Below, in pieces: positions 56,201-64,000 of a DNA stretch of 64,000 bases. A model generated the notes under the pieces. It was not told where the DNA came from. It ran no database searches and saw only the letters and a list, made by a program, of their open reading frames with translations. How positions within the stretch are numbered: the stretch's first letter is position 1; each line of letters starts with the position of its first letter. The stretch is taken from IMG/VR virus record IMGVR_UViG_3300006925_000007, positions 1 through 64,000 of that record. One strand, 5' to 3'. This stretch comes from a virus. The position numbers and the translations under genes are program-made.

Positions 56201-57744
56201 ACAGATGCCGCATCACCACTAATTCTTGCAGTTTCTTCTGCAGTGATATTAGTTTGTAATGTAGTGTCTGCTGATGCACGTGAAGCCGCTTCAGTGTTGA
56301 TATTACCTTGTAATGTAGTATCAGCACTTGCTCTTGCAGTTGCTTCAGTTGAGATAGCTGTAGTATTTGACGCAATTAAGGCACTAAAGTTACTGTCAGC
56401 TGCCTGGAACGCCGCTACAATTTCTGTTAACGAGTCTAATGCTGCTGGATCTGTATTGCTGATAATGTCATCAATACGTGCTGTTTCTGTGTCAATGTTT
56501 CCTTGTAGAACACCTTCGCGTGTGTCTGTGTATGCTTTTGCGTCTACTTCGGCTTGGTCAGCATATGCTTCCCAGGCTGTAGTATTTGCAGTTGTTTGAG
56601 CTGTGTCAGCCGCTGCCCACGCCGTATTAATACTTGTAGTTTGTGCCGCATCTGCTGCCGCCCAAGCTGTATTAATTGCTGTTTCACGTGTGTCAGTGTA
56701 TGCTTTAGCATCTACTTCTGCTTGATCGGCATATGCCTCCCACGCTGTAGTATTTGCTGTTGTCTGAGCCGTATCTGCTGCCGCAAAATCAGTTCTGATA
56801 CTTGTATCAGCGTTCTGTCTTGCAGTTTCTTCAGAAGCGATATCAGCCGCGTTTGCCGCCTCAGCTCCTCTGGCAGTAGTTGCCTCTGCCGCTAAATTTG
56901 TTGTTAAGGTTGAGATATCTGCGTTAGTGGCTGAAATTTCAGCTGCTAATCCATTTGTTAATGTTGTGATATCACCTTCATTTGCAGTAACACGAACGTC
57001 TAAGGCATTATCTGCCGCTGTTCTTAATCCTGCTTCAGTAACTACCGCTGCTGCGTTAGTTGCCTCAACTCCTTGTGCTCTAGTAATCTCAGCCGCAATA
57101 TCACTTGCGTTTTGAGTTTCAGCTGCTGTTGCTCTAGTAACCTCATTTGAGATTGCTGTGGCGTTTGCTGCAATACCTGCCGTAAATACTGAGTCTGCAC
57201 TTTGGAATGCAGTTACAATTTCACTAAGCGAGTCTAGTGCTGCTGGATCTGTGTTACCTATAATATTTGTAATCTGTGTTTGTAATGCCGTATCTGCTGC
57301 CTTATAAGCTGTATCTAGGGCACTCTCAGCCGCTAATGCACGTGTTTCCTCGTTTGAGATAGCAGTGGTGTTTGCACCTTCTGCCGCACGAGCCGTAGTA
57401 GCTTCGTTTGTAATTGCTGTTGTATTAGCCGATTCTGCTGCTGTGGCGCGATTCGTTTCTACTAAAACTGCTGCTGCGATATCTGAAGCAACTGCTGTCT
57501 TGGCTCTAGCATCAGTAAAGTATAAGTTTGAGCCTTCTGATAAATCATCGGTATCATATGAACCAATAAGATCAGCTGCTGAAACTTTCTTCAAAGATGA
57601 TGAAGCTGCGACGTGTAATAGAATTGTATCTAACGAATTAACTGAACTTGCACCTGTTTGGCCAGAAACGGATGCTGCGTCTAGTTTGGATTCGGTTACT
57701 GATGCGTTAGCAAGAGCCGGCGTTTTTATTTGTCTAAAAGCCAT
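53254..57744 (-). CDS. Giant Ala-rich tail fibre / adhesin
   Basis: 1496 residues from the ATG at 57744 (MAFRQIKTPALANASVTESK), after GGAG. A TTG 15 nt upstream is within the ribosome binding site and rejected. Residues about 90-1290 are Ala/Thr/Asp/Glu helical repeats (TTARAAEGANTTAI, TAWAAADTAQ) with four 30-residue hinge copies (NTDPAALDSLTEIVxAFQ type). The C-terminus has the NLYYTDAR word and a beta domain (QFALTQDINQADAFVFVGGV) also seen in 57886-59469. It lacks an S74 chaperone. No Cys seen. Probably a long trimeric fibre shaft. Confidence 0.85.
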   Translation of the reverse strand: MAFRQIKTPALANASVTESKLDAASVSGQTGASSVNSLDTILLHVAASSSLKKVSAADLIGSYDTDDLSEGSNLYFTDARAKTAVASDIAAAVLVETNRATAAESANTTAITNEATTARAAEGANTTAISNEETRALAAESALDTAYKAADTALQTQITNIIGNTDPAALDSLSEIVTAFQSADSVFTAGIAANATAISNEVTRATAAETQNASDIAAEITRAQGVEATNAAAVVTEAGLRTAADNALDVRVTANEGDITTLTNGLAAEISATNADISTLTTNLAAEATTARGAEAANAADIASEETARQNADTSIRTDFAAADTAQTTANTTAWEAYADQAEVDAKAYTDTRETAINTAWAAADAAQTTSINTAWAAADTAQTTANTTAWEAYADQAEVDAKAYTDTREGVLQGNIDTETARIDDIISNTDPAALDSLTEIVAAFQAADSNFSALIASNTTAISTEATARASADTTLQGNINTEAASRASADTTLQTNITAEETARISGDAASVATAAADATTKANAAQAAAIAHADTEDAALIGDATVDGTNGNTVKARIDSGDAAVTTAFQTADTALDTAYKAADAAIQLQVTANAGDISTNTSDIATNTAAIAQEVTDRTSADNTLQANITAEATTARAAELVNANAIAAEATTARAAEGANTTAITNEVTRATGIEAGLRTDVDANTVTGSTNAAAITTESTARAAADATLQSNIDTESARVDAILLNADGALDTLKEIGDAFAAADSTLQGLITANGTRLTTNEADIVTLETEMDAAEGRLDSLEAVVSTGGQSLDTTATTLVGAINEVHGEVNTNTTNIGTIGNLNTTASDLVAAVNEVHGEVDTNLAAANTDRAAIRTEFAAADGVVTAAYIAADVVVTSAFTAADAAQTTALQSYADTAEADAITAAATYTDAEVLTEKTRAEAAELVLTNGLAAEASTARAAEQANAASAAANLLEITATQASGGLNLDGTYTAHSGSNYIDAGSNLKAVDLLLDAQAKANADAIAQEVTDRTTAVAAEATTARAAEVANANAIAAETTRATTAENAIAADVVTNAASIAAEATRAQAAEAVNATAIAGILSNTDPAALDSLTEIVTAFQGADSTLTGLVNANATDIATNTAGLAQELIDRAAADTALDTAYKAADTTLQSNIDLKLALAGGTMSGDIAMGSNKVTGLANGTAAGDAINKSQLDAAVSALDLSNFDTDDLAEGSNLYYTDARSRAAISVTDTAGDGLVSYNNSTGVISVDTDKTVLDLTDVSDTAYTNKDGYVLTVNSNEDGMELKDPSLIFTNNFRQTIAGDGVATQFALTQDINQADAFVFVGGVIQDPVTHYTIASQVITLTSAMPVGTQAVVIAPQVGLSPTLTAGQVTTDKLSADIKAYVQGSNVSTTTGGDVIDTFAKATYRSAKYIIQADDGNGNYETREALVTHDGTTAYITEYAMVYTGSSLVGDASVDMNGANVELTYTTNSGTATVKVISTYIDV

Positions 57745-57777
57745 GTTAGATTTCTCCAATCAATATATTGATAAAAA

Positions 57778-57824
57778 CATATAAATTCTTTTATATGCCC
57801 AAGACAATGAGCTCACACTCATTG
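57778..57824 (-). promoter_or_regulatory. Two leader hairpins before the giant fibre gene
   Basis: Stem CATATAAA / TTTATATG (57778-57797) followed on the minus strand by TTTTTAT, and stem CAATGAG / CTCATTG (57805-57824). The first has the look of an attenuator between the late promoter and the ATG. Confidence 0.55.
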
Positions 57825-57832
57825 CATAATGT

Positions 57833-57839
57833 TATTTAT
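57833..57839 (-). promoter_or_regulatory. Late promoter box for the giant fibre gene
   Basis: ATAAATA on the minus strand in TTGATAAATAACATT, 88 nt upstream of the ATG, the longest late leader in the window. Confidence 0.65.
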
Positions 57840-57885
57840 CAATATATTGTGAAGATTATAACGTATGAAAATGATATTTATGACT

Positions 57886-59469
57886 TTAATTTGGTAAGTA
57901 TCTAAAGTCAACTACTGCGTTAGTGGATGGTGCAGTAGTAATGGTTAGCGTTGATCCGCTAATGCTGTATTCAGTTGGTGGTAGAATTAATCCGTCTACA
58001 ATAACCAATACACTGTGAACAGTATGTCCAGGTTGTATTAAGTAATCTGTAGTGGAGTTGTTTCCTGTATACTGACTACTAGTATATATCAAATTTAAGT
58101 GATGGTTTTCTATACTGTTATTGGCAGGTGATGACATTGTTGCATATGGATATCTATACTTGACATAAATGTTAAATCCAGAATCTGGTAACACATTAAA
58201 TGTTAGCGTAGTTCCACTTACAGAGTAGATGCTAGGTCGTTGTAAGACATCGTTAACATACACATCAATTTCTTCTTCTCCTGCTGGAGCATCAGTAAGT
58301 GTAAATGAGTAACCTATACCGTCTGCTGTAAATTCTTGTGATGCTGGAAGTGACGACTGTGTTAGTTGTCCGTCTACAAAACTAAATCCGCCATTACCAT
58401 CTGTTTGTAGTATTTGGCCGTTTGTTCCGTCACTGATACCTAAGTCAAGTATTCCACTTACATCACTAGCAATTGTTATGCCTTTTGATCCAGGTGTTGT
58501 AACTGGTGTAATAGTAATATTATTACCAGCACGAATATCAATTTCGTCAACAGCACTTGCAACAATATCAGTTGGTGTTAAATCACTTACCGTATCGTAT
58601 ATGTGCCACGTTTTAAACGTTGACTCAAGTGTAATTGTAACTGTGCCATCGCTGTTGTCTGTTAGTGCAAAACCACCATCAACATCAAATTTCAATCCTG
58701 TTACATCTGCTACACTTACGTTTGATGACGGGTCGTTAATTTCTTCAACTGTAAGTGCCAAATCGCTTCGTATAGCGGTGTTTACGTTAGCAAGCTCTGT
58801 TGATGTTGCGAACGTTCCATCAGCTGTTTGAAACGCATTTACGATCTCTGTAAGCGAGTCTAGTGCTGCAGGATCTGTGTTTGTAAGTATGCTTTGAACT
58901 TGAGATTGTAGTGTGCTAATATCAGCTGATATACTTGCTGATGCTACGCCAAACTGTCCGCTGTATGTAGCACCTGTAATATAAACACTTTTACCTGTAA
59001 ACGATTTACCATCTGGTAAGTTTTCACCAATAAAGTTTAATACACCTGATTGATAATCAAAGAACCATTCATCGTTATTACCACTACCAGTAGTAAAGAC
59101 TTTGTTGGACATTGTTTCAGCACCAGCAGAATCTCCGCTAGTGTGAATATAAACGTTTACAAGATATGTTGATCCAAATTCTGTTGGAATCCAGTCTGTT
59201 ATTCCTGTTTTCCATGTTCTGTTTGTTGACGCTGTAATATCAGCTGTAGTTTCAACTGCCGTTTGTAGCGTTACATAGCTATTAGAAGCAGAAGGTTTTA
59301 CACTTGGTATTTGTGCCGACTCTGCCCAAATCGTATCACCACGTATCAGTAGTGGACTTGGTAAACTTTCGTTGGCCGCTAATTTATTAAAGACTGTGTC
59401 AGTCTTAGTGGCACCGAATCCAACTTTCTTAAATAGATAGTCTAACTTTTGATTATCGGATATTGCCAT
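57886..59469 (-). CDS. Tail fibre / baseplate-associated structural protein
   Basis: 527 residues. The N-terminus (AISDNQKLDYLFKKVGFGAT) is a type seen in structural proteins of marine T4-like phages. One hinge copy (NTDPAALDSLTEIVNAFQTA) lies near 195-220. The C-terminal 160 residues are two related beta domains with the 'f.l..aP..ee.idVyvndvlq.p..Ysvsgttltf' pattern (AGEEEIDVYVNDVLQRPS and HSVLVIVDGLILPPTEYS). It is coupled by TAATG to the PKD-repeat gene upstream. Confidence 0.8.
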   Translation of the reverse strand: MAISDNQKLDYLFKKVGFGATKTDTVFNKLAANESLPSPLLIRGDTIWAESAQIPSVKPSASNSYVTLQTAVETTADITASTNRTWKTGITDWIPTEFGSTYLVNVYIHTSGDSAGAETMSNKVFTTGSGNNDEWFFDYQSGVLNFIGENLPDGKSFTGKSVYITGATYSGQFGVASASISADISTLQSQVQSILTNTDPAALDSLTEIVNAFQTADGTFATSTELANVNTAIRSDLALTVEEINDPSSNVSVADVTGLKFDVDGGFALTDNSDGTVTITLESTFKTWHIYDTVSDLTPTDIVASAVDEIDIRAGNNITITPVTTPGSKGITIASDVSGILDLGISDGTNGQILQTDGNGGFSFVDGQLTQSSLPASQEFTADGIGYSFTLTDAPAGEEEIDVYVNDVLQRPSIYSVSGTTLTFNVLPDSGFNIYVKYRYPYATMSSPANNSIENHHLNLIYTSSQYTGNNSTTDYLIQPGHTVHSVLVIVDGLILPPTEYSISGSTLTITTAPSTNAVVDFRYLPN

Positions 59470-62400
59470 TAGTTAGCTTCTCCTATTGATAGACTGTTTA
59501 TTTGTTTGCCACTAGCAATTGCTATTCTAACCAACACAACATTGTTTGTTGCATTACTCATGTTTTCAGCACCTAGTGTCATTGTGTAGCTTGAGTTAAT
59601 GCTTGTGTTTGTTGGAACAACATCTGCACCTGTTAATGCACAGCCATCTGATCCGTTACCTCCGTTTCCAGTATCACTACCAGGAACACCTGCACCTGCA
59701 TATTGACTTGTGCATTCGATCCAACCATTTAATCCACTTGCAGTATCTATGCCAGTTCCAGGAGCTGCAATCCACATACCTGCAATGCCCGTAGAGTTAA
59801 TGCTAATGTCGAAGTTAGCAACAACTTGTCTACGGAATGCAAATGTAAAGTATTGTGTTCCTGTATCTGAACTTCTATCAGGACCAACTGGTAGGTAGCC
59901 TGTGCTATAATCTGCAGTGTCGTGTTTTAACACACCCCATCTTACAGTAGCTTCTTGACTTCCACTTACACTAATTGCACCAGTAAATGGTGTAGCAGTA
60001 TAATCAGTTGATCCGACAATAGTAGGAGTGTCCGTAGAATCCGCCACAAAGTCTGCAATACGAATTGCATTGTCTGTGACTACCCCATTACCTAAACTGG
60101 ATTCTACAGGTATGGACGACTCAATTATTCCAAATGGTGTCGCTGTATGCACTTGAACTTTCTCGGGAAGAGAAACAAAGTTTCCAGTGCCATTGACATT
60201 ATATGCTCTAACTTTCAAAGTTTCCACAGCCGCTATACTTGAATTAGTAATATCGATTGTTTGATCAGCAAATTGATAAGTTAAAGTGTTCGCTGTTGGA
60301 ATGCCAGCGTTTAGGTAAGGGGTATTCTCTAAATCTGAATAACTCTTATATTGAGTGCTAATAGTTGCGCCACTTGTGCTTTCTAAATTAGCACCATTAG
60401 ATATTTCAAACACATTATTTGTATCTCTATATGCCTGTCCAATCCAATTGTTTACTGTAACACCAGCCATTGTTAATTTTGGACTTCCTGTGTTATAGTA
60501 TGGTATGCCCGAAATATATCTATAGCTACCGGCAACATCTTCTGTAAGTGTTGCACTAGCTACATCAATAGTTGGGCTACTTGTTAGGTCGTCACAAACC
60601 ACTGTAACATAGTTTGTGTTGCCTGTTTCACTGTGTTCTATACGTTGGTCGTTAACACCAATTGTATATTCAGAAAATGGTTTAGAAATTTTTGAATCAA
60701 ATGTTTGATAAAAACCTGTAGGATAAGTTGAAGAACTTATACTATCGTTTGCATCTCTTTGATCACTAACAACAAGACTTCCAAAAGTGCCGTTTTCGTT
60801 TAAGGAAGTTGTAAAGTTTTGAGAACCATCGTCGACGCCATTGACAACTGATTTTACTGTTCCACTTAATCCATTATATGAATTTTGTGCAACACTAGTG
60901 TCAAGGTTTCCACTTGTGTATCGTCTTGCTGTAGTTGTTTCCAAACTTGCACCTGCTACTAATGGAGCTGATGCACTGTTTTCTGTGAACCCATGTGCCA
61001 GTTTAGGACTAAGTCCTTGTGCTGAGTCTGTTAGTGAAATTGTTTTGCTACTTAATCCGCTTGGTGCATTTGGAACTGCATTTACTTGAAAGGTTAAGTT
61101 AGCTGAATCTGTTTGTGCGGTTATATCCGGTGTTCCGCTTGCTGTAAAGTCTAATTGGTAGTTACCTGGTGTAACACCTGTAAAGTCATGTTGGACACTG
61201 TTTAGTCCTGCTTCATTATCATTAGCACTGCTATCGTTCCAATCATATTCATGATTGTCACCATTTTCACTTGTGTTACTTACAGTAACTAATGCTCTGT
61301 TTACGCCGTCATAATCTACGCCGTCATATACGTCATATTGATTATCGCCATTGCGATCTGAAACTGTATCTGCACTACCTGAGATGCTTGCTCTAACATC
61401 TGGCTCAACATGAATTGTAAAGTTTGAACTTGAGAAAGGACTGTTACTATGATCGTTTATAACTTGTAAGTTACCTGTAAAGTCTTGAGGTGTATTATTG
61501 CTTGAAAGTGTATACTTATGTGATATTGTTTGTCCTGTATCACCAGATTGATTACTTCCTGCGTTTACTGTTGTGATTGTTCCATCGCCAAACGCCCATC
61601 TATACGTTGTTCCAAACTGTGTGTGATTACCAATTGTATTTTCTGTATTGTTTGTAAATATTACAGTAAGACCGTTATTGGCTTCTTCGTTAATACCTGT
61701 AGTAAGATCAGAAGTTGTGTCGGGCGTGTGTTCATCATAAATTTTATATGAAGCATCGTCGTCAATTGGGAGTAATGATGGCGTAGCTGTGCTATGACTG
61801 TCTAATGTTAGTGTAACGGTTCTTTGCACTTCTGCTTCTGTGCTAAGAGCAAACGTGTGGGCTAAACGTCCTCCACCAACACCGCCTGCTACACTATCGC
61901 TATTAATAACTTCATCTGATGAGCCATCACCCCAATTCCATGTGTATTGAATTGTTGCTCCTGATGTGTTAGTTGTTGTATTTTCAAAATAGACAGTATC
62001 GCCATCATCCCAATATGTAATTGCGTTGCCACCTGTTGGTGCATCGTATACTACAAATGAAACTGCTGGGTCGCCTGTAAAAATGGCTATGTAGTCTTCT
62101 CTTATTTTTTGTGCTGAGCTACCTGCTCCTGTTCCTGTATTGTTAAACGCTGTTACGTCTACATCAAACGGAGATCCGCTATTAGAAGCATATGTATGTG
62201 TGGGAGTTGAATCTGTTGTGGCTGTGGTTGTATTTCCGTCACCCCAATCAATTGTATATCTGTTTGGATTACCTACTGAGCTAATAGTTAGTGTTGCTGT
62301 TAATCCTGCACCACCTGATGTTAAGTCAGAAACAAAGTCTACGGACTTAACATAAGAATCTGTTCTTATATTTTCAATGATTTCAAGTATGTCATCTGTG

Positions 62401-62603
62401 TCAGCGTCATTTCCGCTATCAACAGCCGTAAGTCTAGTTTCTAAAAATATTTTTGTGACAGCATCTTGATCATCAACAGGATCTACTACATCAACGATTC
62501 TGTTTGTTTGGGCACTAATATTGTTATTGCCCTCTGCATCAAGTTTTAAATCTTTATCACTTGTTGATATCTTTCCACTATTGTGGTTAATATTAATCGA
62601 CAT
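59469..62603 (-). CDS. Large PKD-repeat virion protein
   Basis: 1044 residues. At least four PKD/Ig-like domains are marked by the W-x-FGDG-type signature: NRYTIDWGDGNTTT (about 127), IQYTWNWGDGSSDE (about 224), TTYRWAFGDGTITT (about 333) and a degenerate HEYDWNDSSANDN (about 451). The rest is Ser/Thr/Asn-rich beta repeats with few Lys. PKD domains mediate protein or sugar contacts; here probably a fibre or tail decoration binding cell-surface polysaccharide. AAGGGAAG site upstream. Confidence 0.85.
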   Translation of the reverse strand: MSININHNSGKISTSDKDLKLDAEGNNNISAQTNRIVDVVDPVDDQDAVTKIFLETRLTAVDSGNDADTDDILEIIENIRTDSYVKSVDFVSDLTSGGAGLTATLTISSVGNPNRYTIDWGDGNTTTATTDSTPTHTYASNSGSPFDVDVTAFNNTGTGAGSSAQKIREDYIAIFTGDPAVSFVVYDAPTGGNAITYWDDGDTVYFENTTTNTSGATIQYTWNWGDGSSDEVINSDSVAGGVGGGRLAHTFALSTEAEVQRTVTLTLDSHSTATPSLLPIDDDASYKIYDEHTPDTTSDLTTGINEEANNGLTVIFTNNTENTIGNHTQFGTTYRWAFGDGTITTVNAGSNQSGDTGQTISHKYTLSSNNTPQDFTGNLQVINDHSNSPFSSSNFTIHVEPDVRASISGSADTVSDRNGDNQYDVYDGVDYDGVNRALVTVSNTSENGDNHEYDWNDSSANDNEAGLNSVQHDFTGVTPGNYQLDFTASGTPDITAQTDSANLTFQVNAVPNAPSGLSSKTISLTDSAQGLSPKLAHGFTENSASAPLVAGASLETTTARRYTSGNLDTSVAQNSYNGLSGTVKSVVNGVDDGSQNFTTSLNENGTFGSLVVSDQRDANDSISSSTYPTGFYQTFDSKISKPFSEYTIGVNDQRIEHSETGNTNYVTVVCDDLTSSPTIDVASATLTEDVAGSYRYISGIPYYNTGSPKLTMAGVTVNNWIGQAYRDTNNVFEISNGANLESTSGATISTQYKSYSDLENTPYLNAGIPTANTLTYQFADQTIDITNSSIAAVETLKVRAYNVNGTGNFVSLPEKVQVHTATPFGIIESSIPVESSLGNGVVTDNAIRIADFVADSTDTPTIVGSTDYTATPFTGAISVSGSQEATVRWGVLKHDTADYSTGYLPVGPDRSSDTGTQYFTFAFRRQVVANFDISINSTGIAGMWIAAPGTGIDTASGLNGWIECTSQYAGAGVPGSDTGNGGNGSDGCALTGADVVPTNTSINSSYTMTLGAENMSNATNNVVLVRIAIASGKQINSLSIGEAN

Positions 62604-62656
62604 ACTCTTCCCTTTTTCAACTTTACCATAATGGTTATGTTACTTACGCAACGATA

Positions 62657-63244
62657 TTAAACGTTTACGCTAGAACGGAAGTGCGAAACAATGTTCCAAC
62701 TGCCATTTACAAATACTAATGTTGCACTATCGCCTTTTGCTGTAAAAGTGATTGAAGTAAAACCTGCTCCATTTGTTGGAGTAACTGTAGCAGGACCTGA
62801 TGGGGTATCTGATACAGTAATAATTTTTTGTTGGCCTTCTGTGCCATCTGCTAAAACAAGAGCAACCGCAGTAGAACCATCAATTGCTGATAATGATGTG
62901 CTTGCTGTAATTTCTGTTGTTTCAGTTGTTGTGCTTACAATAACTGTTTGTATATTGAGTTGATCCCACATATTGGAACTACTACCAATATCGTGTGTTT
63001 TTGTAACGCTTGGCAGTAAGTCAGTTGATATGTTGCTGTTAAATGCTACAGATCCACTTGCGTTTCCTAGTGTTATAACATCACCAGATGAAACTATTGT
63101 GCCTCCAATATATAAACTTCCACCAACCCATGCGCCGCCTTCGACATGCAGAGCAGAGTCTGTGCTACTTAAAGCATTTAAATCAAGATCTTTAATACTT
63201 TTAATTACTAATTGATCGTTATCTGGTTTTATATATGATGCCAT
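62657..63244 (-). CDS. Structural protein with fibre-attachment-like N-terminus
   Basis: 195 residues. MASYIKPDNDQLVIKSIKDL opens a beta-rich protein with GGAWVGGSLYIGGTIVSSGD (a G-x-l-i-G type helix-like repeat) and HDIGSSSNMWDQLNIQTVIV, the same 'DlGs...kW..ly...' word as the N-terminus of the 50559 fibre. The C-terminus is a beta sandwich-type unit ending SATLVFVNGSWNIVSHF. Heads the late operon into the PKD and 57886 genes. Confidence 0.75.
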   Translation of the reverse strand: MASYIKPDNDQLVIKSIKDLDLNALSSTDSALHVEGGAWVGGSLYIGGTIVSSGDVITLGNASGSVAFNSNISTDLLPSVTKTHDIGSSSNMWDQLNIQTVIVSTTTETTEITASTSLSAIDGSTAVALVLADGTEGQQKIITVSDTPSGPATVTPTNGAGFTSITFTAKGDSATLVFVNGSWNIVSHFRSSVNV

Positions 63245-63278
63245 ACGTTATTCTTCCTTATGTTCTCTTTACAATATG

Positions 63279-63285
63279 TATTTAT
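63279..63285 (-). promoter_or_regulatory. Late promoter box for the 63244-57886 operon
   Basis: ATAAATA on the minus strand in GGATAAATACATATTG, 34 nt upstream of the ATG. Confidence 0.7.
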
Positions 63286-63314
63286 CCAAAAAAAGAATAT
63301 ATATATTTAGAATT

Positions 63315-63339
63315 AAAAAAGGGCCCGTTAAGGCCCTTA
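63315..63339 (-). terminator. Rho-independent terminator of the porin-like gene
   Basis: 7-bp GC-rich stem AAGGGCC / GGCCCTT with a 6-nt loop and T run on the minus strand, 27 nt past the stop. Confidence 0.88.
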
Positions 63340-63365
63340 ATTATTGCAATAATTTTTAAATTAAT

Positions 63366-64000
63366 TTAAAATTTAAATGATGCACCGATTGCCGGTGTTA
63401 AACTTTCTGCATCTGTATCATACGATGCTTCTGCATAAAGATCAATTCCCTTGAATGAACTTTTAACTCCTGCACCAACGTGTTGAAGTTTATTATCTTC
63501 GTCGCCGTTAACAAACACTGAAATTACTCCAGCATTTGCATTTACTTCATATCCTAGCTTATCAGCAGAATATGTTGCTGTGCCACCCACTGACATGCTT
63601 GATGTAAGGTCAAGTGATGAACTTACGCCATAAGATTTTGCTTTAGTGTCAGTGTTATAATCAATTGCTGCACCCATTCCGATAACACCGACTTTAAAGT
63701 CGTATGCTGCCTGAACGTTATCAAGATCAGTTACGTCAGTTGATAAACTGTCAAAACCGGCCATTAATGAAAGACCACCTGCTTTAGCCATCACTGATTC
63801 GTTTACCGTAGGATTAGCAAGTGTAGTTGAACCTACTACTTCTAGTCCTGCTGATGGGAACAAGTCGCCTTGCTTACCTAGTGATACTGTTGCACCTGCA
63901 ACTGCTGTTCCGATCTGCCAATCACCTAATGCAATTGTGCCATCTGTAATTTTAAGATCAAACCCACCAAACGCTGGACCAGTTGAATCTAGGTCAAGGT
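63366..64000 (-). CDS. Outer-membrane porin-like protein (partial, runs off the window)
   Basis: At least 210 residues; the frame stays open to the window edge, so the N-terminus lies outside. Alternating strand pattern typical of a beta barrel (AGGLSLMAGFDSLSTD, QAAYDFKVGVIGMGAAIDYN, KSYGVSSSLDLTSSMSVGG, IDLYAEASYDTDAESL) and a terminal IGASFKF with final Phe, the C-terminal signature read by the BAM machinery. Ala/Gly/Ser-rich with no Cys. It resembles Gram-negative porins; a phage-encoded porin could alter host permeability or receptor access. Exact family not assignable from this part. Confidence 0.75.
   Translation of the reverse strand, partial: LDLDSTGPAFGGFDLKITDGTIALGDWQIGTAVAGATVSLGKQGDLFPSAGLEVVGSTTLANPTVNESVMAKAGGLSLMAGFDSLSTDVTDLDNVQAAYDFKVGVIGMGAAIDYNTDTKAKSYGVSSSLDLTSSMSVGGTATYSADKLGYEVNANAGVISVFVNGDEDNKLQHVGAGVKSSFKGIDLYAEASYDTDAESLTPAIGASFKF

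Noticed and set aside
48500-57784. Many plus-strand open frames (over 100 codons) inside the fibre genes
   Set aside because: They are mirror frames of Ala/Thr/Asp-rich repeats, lack ribosome binding sites and share no known domains.
1-64000. tRNA genes, integrase, attachment sites or insertion sequences
   Set aside because: I saw no cloverleaf-type sequence with CCA-like ends, no recombinase motif and no terminal inverted repeats with a transposase; the virus appears strictly lytic in this window, within the limits of reading by eye.

Overview
The window is part of the genome of a marine-type T4-like myovirus. The DNA is AT-rich by eye and nearly all genes lie on the minus strand. The evidence is a set of T4 core proteins recognisable from sequence: terminase gp16 and gp17, sheath gp18, tube gp19, head completion gp4, neck gp13 and gp14, gp15, gp41 helicase, gp61 primase, gp32, UvsX, UvsY, UvsW and a gp1-type dNMP kinase. 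Late-type ATAAATA promoters precede most structural units. The gp14 and gp15 relatives, the S74-type fibres and the accessory genes (2OG oxygenase, nitroreductase, PP-loop protein, porin) resemble marine cyanophage and pelagiphage relatives more than enteric T4. The host cannot be fixed from this window. The host-type promoters (TTGACA, 17 bp, TATAAT) and an SbmA/BacA-like gene fit a Gram-negative proteobacterium.

Layout. 1-4 kb: a structural protein, a RecB/Cas4-like exonuclease, and a cassette of a kinase-like protein, an SGNH hydrolase-like protein and a nitroreductase. 4-11.7 kb: a tightly overlapping late operon of small virion or head-associated proteins, ending in a ligase-like protein plus a Pol-beta-type nucleotidyltransferase. 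11.8-26.4 kb: replication and recombination (gp41, gp61, a miniature C-family polymerase-like protein, UvsW, an AAA ATPase, UvsY, UvsX, gp32), with several single-gene early units and a self-contained structured RNA at 22.34-22.59 kb. 26.4-37.5 kb: packaging and tail genes (gp17, putative prohead proteins, gp16, a QueC-like protein with a methyltransferase, gp4, tube, sheath, dNMP kinase). 37.5-47 kb: neck genes, an SbmA-like transporter, a plus-strand island (gp14, gp15, Nudix hydrolase) and two glycosyltransferases. 47-64 kb: a tail-fibre and adhesin region with two S74-chaperone fibres, a 1496-residue Ala-rich fibre, a PKD-repeat protein, and an outer-membrane porin-like gene running off the window edge.

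Regulation is unusually readable. At least twelve near-consensus promoters with exactly 17 bp spacing drive early and middle genes. Four of them place the start codon exactly 6 nt after the -10 box, which predicts leaderless mRNAs. Four others carry a shared palindrome (AAGAnnTCTT core) near the -10 box, in most cases inside the -35/-10 spacer. Late genes use ATAAATA-type boxes that often overlap the stop codon of the gene upstream. Several rho-independent terminators abut the next promoter.

The strongest candidates for undescribed biology are: the about 248-nt RNA whose closing helix begins at the predicted +1; the 194-residue protein that keeps the catalytic landmarks of DnaE in order; the leaderless promoter class; a phage-borne SbmA/BacA homologue; ligase-like and nucleotidyltransferase proteins with capsid-targeting-like N-termini; and a 115-bp perfect DNA identity between two fibre genes. 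All function calls are from motif reading alone; no database search was possible.
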